Source of the DNA: Eucommia ulmoides
Lineage: Eukaryota > Streptophyta > Magnoliopsida > Garryales > Eucommiaceae
DNA length: 64,000 nucleotides
NCBI GenBank assembly: GCA_016647705.1
Contig: CM028333.1
Span: 16,613,743-16,677,742, forward strand
Direction of reading: 5' to 3'
Each line of letters starts with the position of its first letter. The stretch's first letter is position 1. This document shows, piece by piece, positions 44,046 through 55,120 of this stretch. Both the position numbers and the translations under genes were made by a program. The notes beneath the pieces are model-generated. The model made no database searches, was not told the DNA's origin, and saw nothing but the letters and a program-made list of their open reading frames with translations.

Positions 44046-45428
44046 ATATTAATTCAAAGAATTCTGGAATATAAGATTTTTTATTTATAAAATTTTTTCT
44101 ATTCTTGTTAATTAAGAGAATGGTCTTTAATTCATGTTTGATGATGGGTGTCATGGTTTGGTGACGGTTGAATCATTTAATTTTCTTCTGAAATTTGATT
44201 GAAGTTTTTGTCGGAATTAAAAATAAAAAATATTATCACACTCGGCTCCTTTTGGGACTTGTGCTGCATTTGTTTGCAGATGAGGCTTATAAAGGGGAAA
44301 AATATTAAAAAAAAAAAAAAAAAAGGGGGGGGGGGGGGGGGGGGGGGGGGAAACAAAAATTAATAGTTATCTTTTACTTTATTTTTGCATGATTTTTATT
44401 TCTCCAAAAAGTATGGGATAAATCGACCACGGTAAACTGGGGTTAGATTTAGTTTGGCCTCTTTTTGGGGGTTTTCACCTAAAAAAATTAGGCTTTTTTA
44501 TAAAATTTTTTATTATTCATTTTAATTTGGGAGAAAACTCATTTTTCACTGATATTTTAAACTATATTGCAAAATATTTATACCAAGTTTTCAAATGTTT
44601 TCTACACAACAATATTTGCAAAACTAAATTAATTGAAATAATTACTACAGTGTAGTAACTTTTATATCACAAATCGACGGTGCAGTAATTTTATATCACA
44701 TATCGATGGTTGTATCAAAAATAGAAAGTGGGTAGCAAATATTTAGTCATATCCATACAAAATTGTTGCAAAATACATATTTACAATTTAGATGTTATTG
44801 TCGTAAAATATAATTGGGACACTCCACGTGAACACCCTTGCCGTTAGAAAATTGTCAACTGTCTTTCCTGCATGAAGAACCTTGCCACTAAGAATCATTT
44901 GCCGCCATAACACTTGATCTCCATTGAATCGAAGTACCCACTTGACATTGGAGTATTTTGTAACTTAGGGCAATATGAATAAAAATGAAAAATTGAATTA
45001 AACAAAATCCTTCCGTTTCTAGCACTTGATTTATGTTATTTAAACAAAGGATTTGATTTTTTAAGGTATGTTATTGTTTCCATTTTAGCCTTGCAGGATA
45101 TATTCTTCTTCATCAGTCAAGCGCGTCTGTGTATATTTTTTGCTAAAATGGATTTTTATTAAAAGGATAAATAAATCAATGGACTTAAGATTGTATGGAG
45201 TTTGTCCATTGGGACCTATTTTAATATGTTGGCTAATATTGGGTGTTAGTCTTAAAAATCCAAAAAATTATAGGTGAATTTTTTCATATTTAGACTACTT
45301 TTAAAAGTTAGAAGAACATTACTTTTAAAAAGCAAAAGGAGGTTTTTTTATTTTTTATTTTTGAAATGAAAAAATAACCATCCGTACCTATTTTTATTTT
45401 ATTTTATACAAATTACCAATTAATACTT
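44046..45428. other. 3' flank of the MATE gene, no gene seen
   Basis: Includes the probable 3' UTR and AT-rich spacer. 44307-44324 is an 18-base A run joined directly to a 26-base G run (44325-44350). On the minus strand about 44840-44980 has a short protein-like stretch (LRFNGDQVLWRQ) that I cannot assign. Confidence 0.6.
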
Positions 45429-45650
45429 GATGAGTGTAAAAATAGTCATTCCAACGCAACCAATTAAGTATTATCATACGTCCGCAACTCCTTGCAGGGT
45501 TTAAAGCACAACAAAGACTAAGTATGAAAGATGTACCGAGAAGTGAGACGTTTCCAACTGCACCAATCGCCCCAAAGGATTTAGCTCTCTCCAGGGTAAC
45601 CAACAAGTCATTGTTAGGATGGGCAACCACTCCCCATCTCAGTGTTCTCC

Positions 45651-48209
45651 TGTAAGATCCCAATTTTTAATATACGAATAATTTAAATCGCGTTTTAAAA
45701 AATATTTTTGAAAATATTGGGGTGGACTACGATATTAATTGTATGAATTAAAATTTTAGGGGTTAATTATAATTTACATAAACATTAAAACTTAAGAAGG
45801 GATTTAATTACTATCCTAACTAAAAATGAAGGGGGTTTAGTGCAAATTTTATATATATATATATACATACATACGGGAGAAGGATCGAGAAAGGAGGAGA
45901 GAAATTGGAGAAAGAGAGAGGATCGGTGATGGAGCTCCGGCGGGAAAGGAAAGGTCGTCCGTCAAGGATGGGTTCGGTTCGTTATATGCGTGAGTGCGTT
46001 GTTCTGTCGTCCGGCCGCTGTTGTTGTTGTTGTGCGTGTTCTAATCGTCGGAGTGTGTGTATGTGTGTGATCAGTGTGTGTGTGTGCAGAACGGTATGGC
46101 GTAGCTGGTGGTCAATGGTGTGATCGGAGCTTCTCGTTGGTCGGCGGCTGGTTCAAACAGAAATAGAAAACAGAAGAAGAAAACGGAAGAGGAAGAGAGA
46201 GAGGGAGAAGCCGTTGGGTGTGTGTGTGTAAAGTTTACTGCTGTGTGTGTGTTTGTTTCTGATGTGTGTGTTGTGTATGCTGTGGGAGTGTGGTTGTGAG
46301 TTTTGGGTGTGTTGTATTGTGTGGGTGTGAGCTGATAGTGAGAAGAGAGGGAGAGAGGTGGCTGAGATCTCAAAACAGAATAGGAGGAGGAAGACGTTTA
46401 CCGCCTAAGCGGTGGATTTTCACTCAAGCGGTGAAACTGCAGTGTGCAGTTGAGAGAAAGGGAGAAGCAGTTACTCGTTCGTTTAAGTGGTGGATTTTCA
46501 CTCAAGCGGTAAAACTGCAGTGTGCAGTTGAGAGAAAGGGAAAAACAGGCACTCGTTCGCCTAAGCAGTGGATTTTTGCTCAAGCGGTGAAAGTGCAGTG
46601 TGCAGTTGAGAGTAAGGGAAAAGCAGTCACTCGTTTGCCTAGGCGGTGGGACGTCATTTAGGCGGTGGGGAGCATAATAAAAAATACATAGAATTTTAGG
46701 GAAATCCACGATCGGTTCGGAACGGGTAACATTTTCTAATTTATTTTATGAATTCTAAATATAGTTTCTAACCTTTGAATATCACAATGAGAATAATAAA
46801 CAATATGATCGTTTATATGAATTAGGTGTAAATCGTAAATTTTAACGACGCTAAACTAGTTGAATAACATGTTCATATATCAAAATGTGGGGAATGGAAA
46901 ATTTATGAATGTAGGGATTACATTATACAATTAAGTTATTTTCTCTATAATATTAATTTAGGCCTTATTACAAATAGGTTCAAAATTGTCGAAAGTTCAG
47001 TAGCGAATTTTTGGTGGAGCTTTTGAGAGCAGAATATCAGGTGAGTGTATTGTTTTCTTACCAAACTATTTTTATATCTATATATGATAGGAAGTGGTTA
47101 TATTTAAAATAGATGCTTTTATAAATGATATGGATCAAGCTAGTTATGGGTGAATTGGTAAAATGAATTTTCATTGAATTGTTTGGGGTTTTAAAAGAAA
47201 GACTTTATAATTAATCTGTTGGATTTGGTGGTTTTAATAAAAGGTGGAAAAAACATGATTTTTTAATTAAATCGGTTTTACGAATGAGGTAGATGTTGGT
47301 AATTTGACGGTATTATTGATTTGACGGTGGTGAGTATTTGCTTGTGCAGAATGGTGATTTTGGTTGTAGTTTTACGATGATATTATTGTTTTGACGATAT
47401 TGTTGGTTGGTTTGTCTGGAGGGTGGTCCGACAGATGGGTATTATTTTGTGATCTGATGATGATGTTATTCAGTTGATTATGCCATAGTTTATGTCCTGT
47501 CCGGAGGGTGATTCGGCAGGTGGTGATACATATTATGTCCTGTCCGGAGGGTGGTCCGGTAGGTGGTGATTCATATTATGTGGTGATTTATATTATAGCC
47601 TCCGAAGACGTCCGGTAGGCAGTGATCTGCGCAGTTAGGTCCGCTAGGAAGGCATATCCTACGGATGGTTACAGTACCGTTGCAACTCTTGATCGTGAGG
47701 TTAAAACGATCACTATGGCTTAGCTGGTGGGTATGGGATTGAGATGTGTGTTTGAGTTGGGGTATTTTTTATATATATATATATATATTGGGTGATTTAT
47801 TATTAATTATGGTGTTTGGAAACTTATTTATACTGCTTATTTGATACTAGAAATTTTATCAATTGTGTGGTGGATATATATTTACGCTTGATTCATTTAA
47901 ATGTTGTATTATTTAGAATGCATTATTATTATGTTAAAAATAGTTTTTACTAAGAAGGCAGTATACTCGCAGGTGAATCTTTTAGGAGACGGTCCCCTAC
48001 TGGTATTAGGTGGAGTCATCTGGAAATCTTTGAGTTGAGCTGTCAGAGGGGAACCATATGAAAGAGAAAGATTATATATGTCTTGTATAATGAATTATAT
48101 AGTAATTTATGGAATTTTGTAATGTATAAGAAGATTAAATATAATAGGTGATGCCATGTTGTCGTCACGCCGGCCCTGGGATGACGGGTATCCGGGATGG
48201 GTCATGACA
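45651..48209. mobile_element. Solo LTR, 2559 bp, with perfect 5-bp target duplication
   Basis: The insertion begins TGTAAGATCCCAATTT and ends GGGTCATGACA (TG...CA). It is flanked by TCTCC at 45646-45650 and 48210-48214. No internal region or second copy is present, so it fits a solo LTR left by LTR-LTR recombination. A TATA-like run (about 45851-45863) precedes a GA-rich leader. The style resembles long LTRs of Tekay/Del chromoviruses, which is an inference. Confidence 0.8.
46411..46645 (+). repeat. 78-bp tandem repeat inside the solo LTR
   Basis: Three copies starting 'gtggatttt' at 46412, 46490 and 46568 (exactly 78 bp = 26 codons apart) contain 'cactcaagcggtgaaa' and 'gcagtgtgcagttgagag'. 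A frame stays open across all copies, with WIFTQAVKLQCAVERKG as the unit, but this follows from a period divisible by three. A 43-bp repeat ('tatgtcctgtccggagggtg') occurs at 47491 and 47534. Confidence 0.85.
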
Positions 48210-48983
48210 TCTCCGGTACGACAATGCTCATCCTTTCCTGTCTCTGTCTGCCTGGGAAGGGTAAGGGTCAATCTCCTCATCCCGACCGCAGTAGGGTAGT
48301 GTCTTCCTCAGTTTGTTCACAGGATTGGCCCGGTTTCCCACCTTTTAAGCACCCCAAAATATCTCAAAATATCTCCAAAATATCCCAAAGCATCATTGTG
48401 GCTCTCTTCCCTAACCAAAATATCTCCAAATACCTCCTAAATATGGCCACAACAAGAGCCTTTTGGCATATTTTCATTGGCTACATGTAAAGTTGGCATC
48501 ATGATGTGATCTTGAGGAGACGTTAAACCTATGCTTAGCCCCTAAACTAATCTCCACCTTGCCTATAAAAAGGAGAGCATACAATTGCTTAGAGGTAGAT
48601 GAACTTTGCTCATTACTTACTCTTCACTGTTCTCGGCATTCACACTATAAATTCTTCCTCTTGTACGCTGATTCTCACGTCGGAGGGGACACGTCGGGAA
48701 AACCTAGGCAAGTCATTCATGCTGGTTTCTAGGTGCTAATTTTTCCCGAAACTTCTCAATTCCAAGTGTTGGTTCATTTTTCCAAGGATCAAGAAGTATT
48801 TTGCTTCTCCTTTTCTCGGCTCAAAAGGTTATCAAACCCTTTCCGATATCAACCTTCCTCTTCCTGGCCAGAGGTTTCTCTATGGATCAGAAGCTACACA
48901 AAATCTCCATTCCAAGGTTCTCTAACACCCTCCAAAGCTGACTGGACCATACTACTGGTATCGACCAAAATTCGACATCAACA

Positions 48984-49005
48984 GTTTGGCACCGTTTGTG
49001 GGAAG
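48984..49005 (+). other. Primer-binding site of Gypsy #2
   Basis: 'gtttggcaccgtttgtggga' adjoins the LTR end; it is close to the Tat-type primer-binding site. Confidence 0.8.
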
Positions 49006-49049
49006 GTCGCTGCCTTCCTCCAATTATCATTCGCTCTCCTCTTGGCTAG

Positions 49050-50760
49050 AGGTTAAATGAATATAAACTCTTGTCAGTCTCTGCGGTCAAGAGACCCTAG
49101 TAGCGCGGTAGATAGCAACCTCACTGGCGAAATGTCATACAATCCCAGGCCGGATACGAGGATCATTGTCCCCATCCCAGAAGAAGAAGAAAACGCACTC
49201 TTTATCAACTAGGCAGGCTTGTTAGCTCCACCTGCAGAACCCCATGCAGGACCATCTCCAGGAGCTGCGAATGCAGTGCAGCTTGATAGCTTCAAACGTC
49301 AACGATTTCAATTTCAAACCTGCCACGACACCATCCTCTCTCGTCTGTCACCAGCCTTGAATCAACGGGGACCAGTTATCCGGAACACAGAGGGAGAAGA
49401 ATGCCACCTGCCACCGGCTCCCGACCAAGGGGGACCGATTCTCTAGCATGCAGAAGTTGAGGATCCTCACCAAGAATAAGACCGTGTCATCCATTCTCAA
49501 GGGAACGTGTCAATAGAATCACCTTGTTCGCGTGATCGACCAATTAGAGAACAGCTTCTAGCTCCACCAGCTATTTTCGATTCTACATCTTTACCCTTAC
49601 TAGCACCCCGAATAGAAGATCATCGTGATCATCATGATCACCAGTCGGGAAGAACTTATAGTAACATCACCTGTATAGGTCGTAGATTTTGCCATGCTCG
49701 GGAGGTTGACTCTCACTTTCCTCTTGTCGAAAGACAGGGATCAAGAGTGGCTGCAAGTTACGTGGCAGTACCGCCGAGGGGAGAAACGGTATTGGAAAGG
49801 CGCGTCGTTGAGATGAAGGCAGCGCTTGTGCAGATACAAGGCCCTCGGGAGGGCTGCTAGACTCTCTTCAGGTATTAGATCCCTTTTCGTTGACGAAATA
49901 GTATTTGAGGTGGTTCCCTATAGGTTCTCCAATCCGTAAATAACCTCTTATGACAAGACCACCGACCCTAGCGATAACCTCTCCATTTTTATTGCATTTA
50001 TGGACATACACACAGCATCTATGGCTGTAAGATGTAAATCATTTCCCCTTATTCTCACTGAGATGTCCAACACCTGGTACTAAGAGTTGACTACTCCATC
50101 GATCTCCACATTTACTCAACTGGAGTAGTTTTTTTTAGACTAATTTGAATGTTCCTGAATAAAACCTAAAATGACAGCTCAGTTTCTCACTCTCTAGCAA
50201 AAAAACACTGAAACGTTGGGTAATTTCGTTGGGCGATTCCACAAAGAAAGTTCAAGATGCAATAACATTCCAGATGTCGTGGCCCTGAATGTCTTTATTG
50301 ACGGATTACAACACCGGAGACTGTCGCACGATTTGTGCTCCTATCTCGTGCTAAATCTAGCTTCTATCCTTGATTGGGGTACAAGCTTCTTCCAAGTCGA
50401 CCTCAGATACGCTGTAAAGAAGGAGTGAGAAGGGAATCAGAAGCGAAAAGGCTAACCAGAGGAAGGGCCGAGCAGGGCACAAGGATCGCGAAGGCTGCAG
50501 GCGAATGGGAGGTTAGGACCTCTTCCTGGGGATTAAAGACATCTTCCACCCCCAGAAAATCGCCCAGGGCTGATGCCCCTCACTGTCTCCATAGCCACAA
50601 TATTTGCTAAAATTCAAGGAAATGATTCTTCCCACCGGCTTCTCTCCCCAAAGGAAGACCCATGAGGAAAGCCGTCTCTAAATATTGTGAGTTCCACTAT
50701 GACCATGGTCATTCCATGGATGAGTGCTTCCAACTCTAAGAAGAGATCGAGACCTTCATA
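49050..50760 (+). pseudogene. Degenerate gag of Gypsy #2
   Basis: An N-terminal region open at 49507-49860 is followed by scattered stops. Around 50210-50420 the capsid part reads ETLGNFVGRFHKESSRCNNI, PDVVALNVFIDGLQHRRLSH. At about 50680-50740 a CEFH-GHSMDEC-like knuckle is visible, parallel to element #1. An intact gag would make the particle shell; this one is dead. Confidence 0.75.
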
Positions 50761-50913
50761 AAAAGGGTGCACCTTGGTCGTTATGTCCACAAAGAAAACG
50801 TAAGCTCTAGAGTCGGAGAGATCAGTCGCCGCGATGAGCGAAAGGATTGACTAAGAAGGGATAACCACGACTGATCCTCTCCGAGAATATAAACTGAAGA
50901 ATTTAATGATTAA

Positions 50914-51460
50914 ATGTGTATTGATGGTGAAATCAATATGATCACTATTATAGATATTGGTCTCGGCCTCAGGGGAGCAACTACTTCTTCCCGGAAGAGG
51001 CACGAGGGTAAAGTAAAGTGGAAGGCCGATGAGGACGTGTATGAGGTGTGGACGATTAATACTGCCTCACACAACATCATCTCCTTCAGTGAGGTTGATC
51101 TTCGAGGGGTTCTTACTCCTTATGACGATGCCTTGGTGGTATCCGCCCTGATCAACCACTACAAGGTTGGACGAATCTTGATCGATAGTGGAAGCTTTGC
51201 AGATATCATTTTCAAGTATGCTTTCGATCAAATGAACGTAAGTTCAAGTTTTGTGAGACTTCTCCCCTTGGGTTGGACCTCTCTTTCCTTCACGGTTGGT
51301 GTTGCGCCCACTTCGCCCACTGTCTAGGTTAAATTCCTCATCGTTGACCGACATTCTCTTTACAATGCGATTATTGGGTGGCCCACCTTGGCGGCACTAA
51401 AAGTTGTAACTTTCTCCTACCACCAATCGATAAAATTCCCACAGAAAGAGGAGTATGATA
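50914..51460 (+). pseudogene. Aspartic protease region of Gypsy #2
   Basis: Open from 50914 to 51327: DVYEVWTINTASHNIISFSE, then ALVVSALINHYKVGRILIDS-G. The DSG catalytic motif is kept, unlike in element #1. After a TAG near 51325 (from CAG) the frame continues VKFLIVDRHSLYNAIIGWPT, LAALKVVTFSYHQSIKFP, a standard retropepsin C-terminus. Confidence 0.8.
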
Positions 51461-51539
51461 GGTGGGGAGAGACCTAGAATCTGCTCGTTCCTACACTAGG
51501 AGGGCACTTGAAAAGAAGAAATAACAATTAACAACCGGG

Positions 51540-52293
51540 ACCAGAAACGGTAAAATTGAACTCATGGCCTTGACCGATCCCGGGACCGTGCCTATTGATG
51601 ACCCCCGAGATGAGGTACCCCTTTAACGTCCTCATAAAGACCTGATAGAAGTTCATATTCATCCTACTATTGAGAGTAGAATCGTTCGAATTGGTGCAAA
51701 ACTCAACCTGACACGACAAGAAGAATTGGCCGATCTCTTTAAGGGGAATTACGATGTGTTCGCTTGGTCCCATAATGAACTTCCTGGGATCGATCCAAGT
51801 ATCTCCATGCACCGACTCCATGCTAACTCTCACCATCCCCCTTTGAGGCAACAAAGAATGAAATTCCACTCGGAGCATCAAAAGCTCATTGAGCAAGAAA
51901 TGGATAAGTTAGTGAAATCTGTCGTGGTGGAAGAGGTGGAATTTCCCGACTAGACTTAGTCATTGATACTACTATAGGCATGAACTCTTGAGTTTTCTCG
52001 ATGCTTACGCTGGGTACAATCAAATTCTCATGTTTTCTCCCGACAAGGGAAAAACCTCGTTCATTACGGACAGAGGCACCTACTGTTACAAGGTGATGCC
52101 CTTCAGTCGTTGCAATGCCGAGGCTACCTACCAAAGGCTTGTCAATAATATGTTTAAGGAAGAGATTGACTCGACGATAGAAGTTTACATCGACGATATG
52201 CTCATAAAGAGCACCAAAGTTTGCGACCATCTTGGCCATCTCCAAAATTGCTTTAACAAGTTCAGAACTCACCGCATGAAGTTGAACTCCATT
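51540..52293 (+). pseudogene. Reverse transcriptase of Gypsy #2, internally deleted
   Basis: Upstream part 51726-51953: ADLFKGNYDVFAWSHNELPG, IDPSISMHRLH, ending VVEEVEFPD. Downstream part from 51980: HELLSFLDAYAGYNQILMFS, DKGKTSFITDRGTYCYKVMP, ATYQRLVNNMF and the catalytic YIDDMLIKST near 52188. The stretch between, which should carry the V-D-F-T-D-L-N region, is missing (roughly 130 bp). The YIDDML and GYNQI signatures are those of Tat-lineage elements. It ends at 52293, where an inverted Copia LTR starts; RNase H and integrase are absent. Confidence 0.85.
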
Positions 52294-52621
52294 GTTGGCC
52301 TAGTGAGCTACCCAAGAGGGAGAGTGAATTGGGTAGTATTAAAAATATCAGAATATAACACTTCAAAAATCAAACAATTAATTTTATCCTAAAATTAATT
52401 ATTATCTTTTATAACAACGGATTATGTATTATCAACTAGGTGCACACCTAAACAACAAAATATAAACAATGTAAATAATGTAGCACACATAAATTTATAC
52501 TGGTTCACCAAGCTACTATTGGCTAATCCAGTCCCTCGAGCTCCGCGGAGAGTCGCACCCACTAAAATCAAGAGTAGCTTAGTGAACCAGTATAAATTTA
52601 TGTGTGCTGCATTATTTACAT
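52294..52621 (-). mobile_element. Inverted Copia LTR fragment
   Basis: In complement, the first ~130 bp match the 3' end of the Copia LTR at 27696-30269: '...cctcttgggtagctcactag' to 'gccaaca'. It begins exactly at the LTR terminus (TGTTGGCC on the + strand). The remainder holds a long inverted repeat and stops where Tat LTR sequence resumes. Confidence 0.75.
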
Positions 52622-52623
52622 TT
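52466..52623. repeat. ~50-bp inverted repeat with ~55-bp loop
   Basis: 52466-52516, containing 'cacataaatttatactggtt', pairs with 52572-52623, containing 'aaccagtataaatttatgtg'. Pairing includes 'aatgtaaataatg' at the outer ends and 'aagctac' against 'gtagctt' at the inner ends. The loop is GC-richer. Confidence 0.85.
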
Positions 52624-52770
52624 CCAATTCAGGCGCTTCCCTTCCTGGCGAAAGACCTCTCCACGGATCAGAGACTACACGAACTGAAGATCTCCACTCC
52701 AGGCCTCTCCAACTCCATCCAAGGCTGACCGGACCATACTGCTGGTGTCGACCAAAATTTGACATCAACA
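52622..52770 (+). mobile_element. 3' end of a Tat-like LTR
   Basis: It is colinear with 48838-48983: 'tcctggc(g/c)a(a/g)ag', 'ctccaaggctga' variants, 'ggaccatactgctggtgtcg' and the terminus 'gacatcaaca'. Either the remaining end of the 3' LTR of Gypsy #2 or the end of the 5' LTR of the element that owns the arrays to the right. Confidence 0.75.
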
Positions 52771-53119
52771 TGTGGCATACAAAAAACTGCAATTCTTGTA
52801 AAGCAGGTTAAAAAGCTACATATCCTGGTCAAATCCCATAAACAAAGGGAAAACGGGAATGATATAGAAAGAGGAGAAGAGTTCAACCCTCATTAAGGAA
52901 ATCAATTATGAAGAAATTAAATTGAATGAAAATTTGAGAAAGAGACCAAGTTCTATGATGGGCTTAACGCTTGAGGAATAAGCATGGGGTCATAATCATC
53001 TTTAAAAAAATCACAGGAACAATCACAGAAAGAGTAATCAGTTTATTGTCTCTTTAAAGCCAATTTTGCATTCATAACTAGTTTAACAAATAAACCAGTT
53101 ATGAAGGAGGGCAAAGATA
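52771..53119. other. Noncoding leader to the 68-bp arrays
   Basis: No coding sequence recognised. 'cataactagttta...taaaccagttatg' at about 53071-53103 forms a 13-base stem, similar in style to the stems of the arrays that follow. Confidence 0.55.
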
Positions 53120-53605
53120 AAGAGAAAAACGTAACAAATTCCCTGAGAATGAAGGTAACTCTCTGGCGGCAACAGATGGGTATAAAGATAGCTTCCTGCT
53201 TACAAAGTCCCCGGGTATGAGTATAATTCCCCGGTGGCAAAAGACGGGTATGAGGATACCTCCCCCCTTACAAATTTCCTAGGTTTGAGGATAACTCCCT
53301 AGCAGTAACATGATGGGTATGAGTATACCTCTCTGCTTACAAATTCCATGGGTATGATGATAACTTCTGGGCGGTAAAAGATGGGCATAAGGATACCTCT
53401 CTGCTTGCAAATTCTTCGGACAGAGGATAACTCCTCGACAACAACAATACGAGTATGAGGATACCTCCCCGCTTACAAATTCCTCGGGTATGAGAGTAAC
53501 TCCTCGGCGGCAAAAGACGGGTATGAGGATACCTTCCCGCTTACAAATTCCCCGAGTAAGAGGATAATTCCTCGGTAGAAAAAGAAAGGTCTGATGATGC
53601 CTCCT
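53120..53605. repeat. Tandem array A, ~68-bp monomer
   Basis: 'cttacaaa' recurs at 53199, 53267, 53336, 53404 (as cttgcaaa), 53472 and 53540, a period of 68-69 bp, about seven monomers. Each monomer has a 'ggtat-gagg-atacc' hairpin and a 'cctcgg...ccgagg'-type or 'cccgg...ccggg'-type dyad. Confidence 0.9.
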
Positions 53606-53612
53606 ATCAAAT

Positions 53613-55060
53613 GAAACACTTGTAGTGATAAAAATCACAAAGTGTAAAATTGCGTAACGAGCTGAGCAGATCAGCTTGACAAAGAAACATTTAGTGATAA
53701 GAGCACTAAATGTAAAAACATTAAGTGAGCTGAGGAGATTATTTCACTAGAGAAATACTTAGTGATAAAAATCATTTAGTGTAAAATCGTGTAACGAGCT
53801 GAGTAGATCAACTCAACAAAGAAACACTTAGTCATAAAAATCACTAAGTGTAAAGTAATAAACAAACTGCACAGATCAGTTTGTTGAAAGAAAAACTTAG
53901 TCATAAAAATCACTAAGTGTAAAGTGTAAAACAAACTGTAGAGATCAGTTCATTGAAGCAACACTTAGTGATAAAAATCACCAAGTGTAAAGTGTAAAAT
54001 GAATTGAATAGACCACTTTGTCAAAGAAACACTCGGTGATTAAAATCACTAAGTGTAAAGTGTAAAACAAACTGCAGAAATCAGTTCATTGAAGAAACAC
54101 TTAGTGATAAAAATCACCAAGTGTAAAGTGTAAAACGAATTGAATAGATTAGTTCGTCAAAGAAACACTCAATGATTAAAATCACTAAGTGTAAAGTATA
54201 AAATGAACTGCAGAGATCAGTCCATCGAAGAAACACTTAGTGATAAAAATCACCAAGTATAAAGTGTAGAACGAACTGAATAGAACATTTCGTTAAAGAA
54301 GTATTTCGTGATTAAATCGCTAAATGTAAAGAGTAAAGAGAATTGAACAGAACAATTCGTCAAAGAAATACTTGGTGATTAAATTGCTAAATATAAAGTG
54401 TAAAACGAACTACAGAGATTAGTTCGTCAAAGAAACACTCGGTGATTAATATCACTAAGTGTAAAGTGTAAAATGAACTGCAGAGACCAATTCGTTGAAG
54501 AAACACTTAGTGACAAAAATCGCCAAGTATAAAACGAACTGAATAGACCAGTTCGTCAAAGAAACACTCAGTGATTAAAATAACCAAGTGTAAAGTAATA
54601 AATAAGCAGCTCAGATCAGTTCGTCAACGTAACATTTGGTGACAAATCACCAAGCGCTAAGATTAAAGAATCGAGCTTCTCAGATCAGTTCGTTAACATA
54701 ACATTTGATGACAAATCACCAAGTGTCAAGATCAAAGAACCGAGCTACTCAGATGAGTTCATTAAAGAAACATTTGGTGACAAACCACCAAGTGCAAAAA
54801 ATTTAAAGTCGAGCTACTTAGATTAATTCGTCAAATAAACATTTGGTGACAAATCACCAATTGTCAAAATTTAAAAATCGAGTTGCTCAGATCAGTTCAT
54901 CAACGAAGCATTTGGTGACAAATCACCAAGTGTCAACATTAGGAAAAATCGAACTGAACAAACCAGTTCGAAAAAAAACAAAAAACAAAAAAAACTTGTA
55001 GTGATAAGAAGTACCAAATGTAAATGTAAGAATGAACTGATAAATCAGTTTGGTGCAATA
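53613..55060. repeat. Tandem array B, ~68-bp monomer with two stems
   Basis: Monomer starts ('gaaacactt' or variants) were placed at 53613, 53684, 53752, 53821, 53890, 53958, 54026, 54094, 54162, 54230, 54298, 54365, 54432, 54500, 54561, 54629, 54698, 54767 and about 54836, 54905 and 54985: about 21 monomers, mostly 67-69 bp apart. Stem 1 is ACACTTAGTGAT-aaaa-ATCACTAAGTGT. Stem 2 is CGAACTG-aatagac-CAGTTCG or variants. The array has no sequence similarity to array A that I can see. Confidence 0.92.
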
Positions 55061-55120
55061 ACTAAGTGTAAGAACAGAAGATGGTCTTTCATCTCATTTA
55101 TTCGACTCAACACTTAGGTC

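Larger units (their letters stand above)
45429..48983 (+). mobile_element. 5' LTR of Tat-like Gypsy #2, split by a solo LTR
   Basis: The LTR likely starts TGATGAGTGTAAAAAT at 45429 (compare TGATG starts at 6662 and 55133) and ends CATCAACA at 48983, before the primer-binding site. A 2559-bp insertion at 45651 interrupts it; without it the LTR is about 1.0 kb. TATA box at 48564-48570, then 'ttctcacgtcggaggggaca' near 48670 as in its relatives. The start is less certain than the end. Confidence 0.65.

Noticed and set aside
45394..45663. Minus-strand open frame with protein-like composition
   Set aside because: It crosses the left edge of the solo LTR at 45651. Restoring the uninterrupted sequence changes the frame, and the interval fits the start of a Tat-like LTR.
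53613..55060. Regular repeats resembling a CRISPR array
   Set aside because: The repeats are contiguous ~68-bp monomers without unique spacers, the window is plant nuclear DNA, and they lie before a retrotransposon polypurine tract and LTR.
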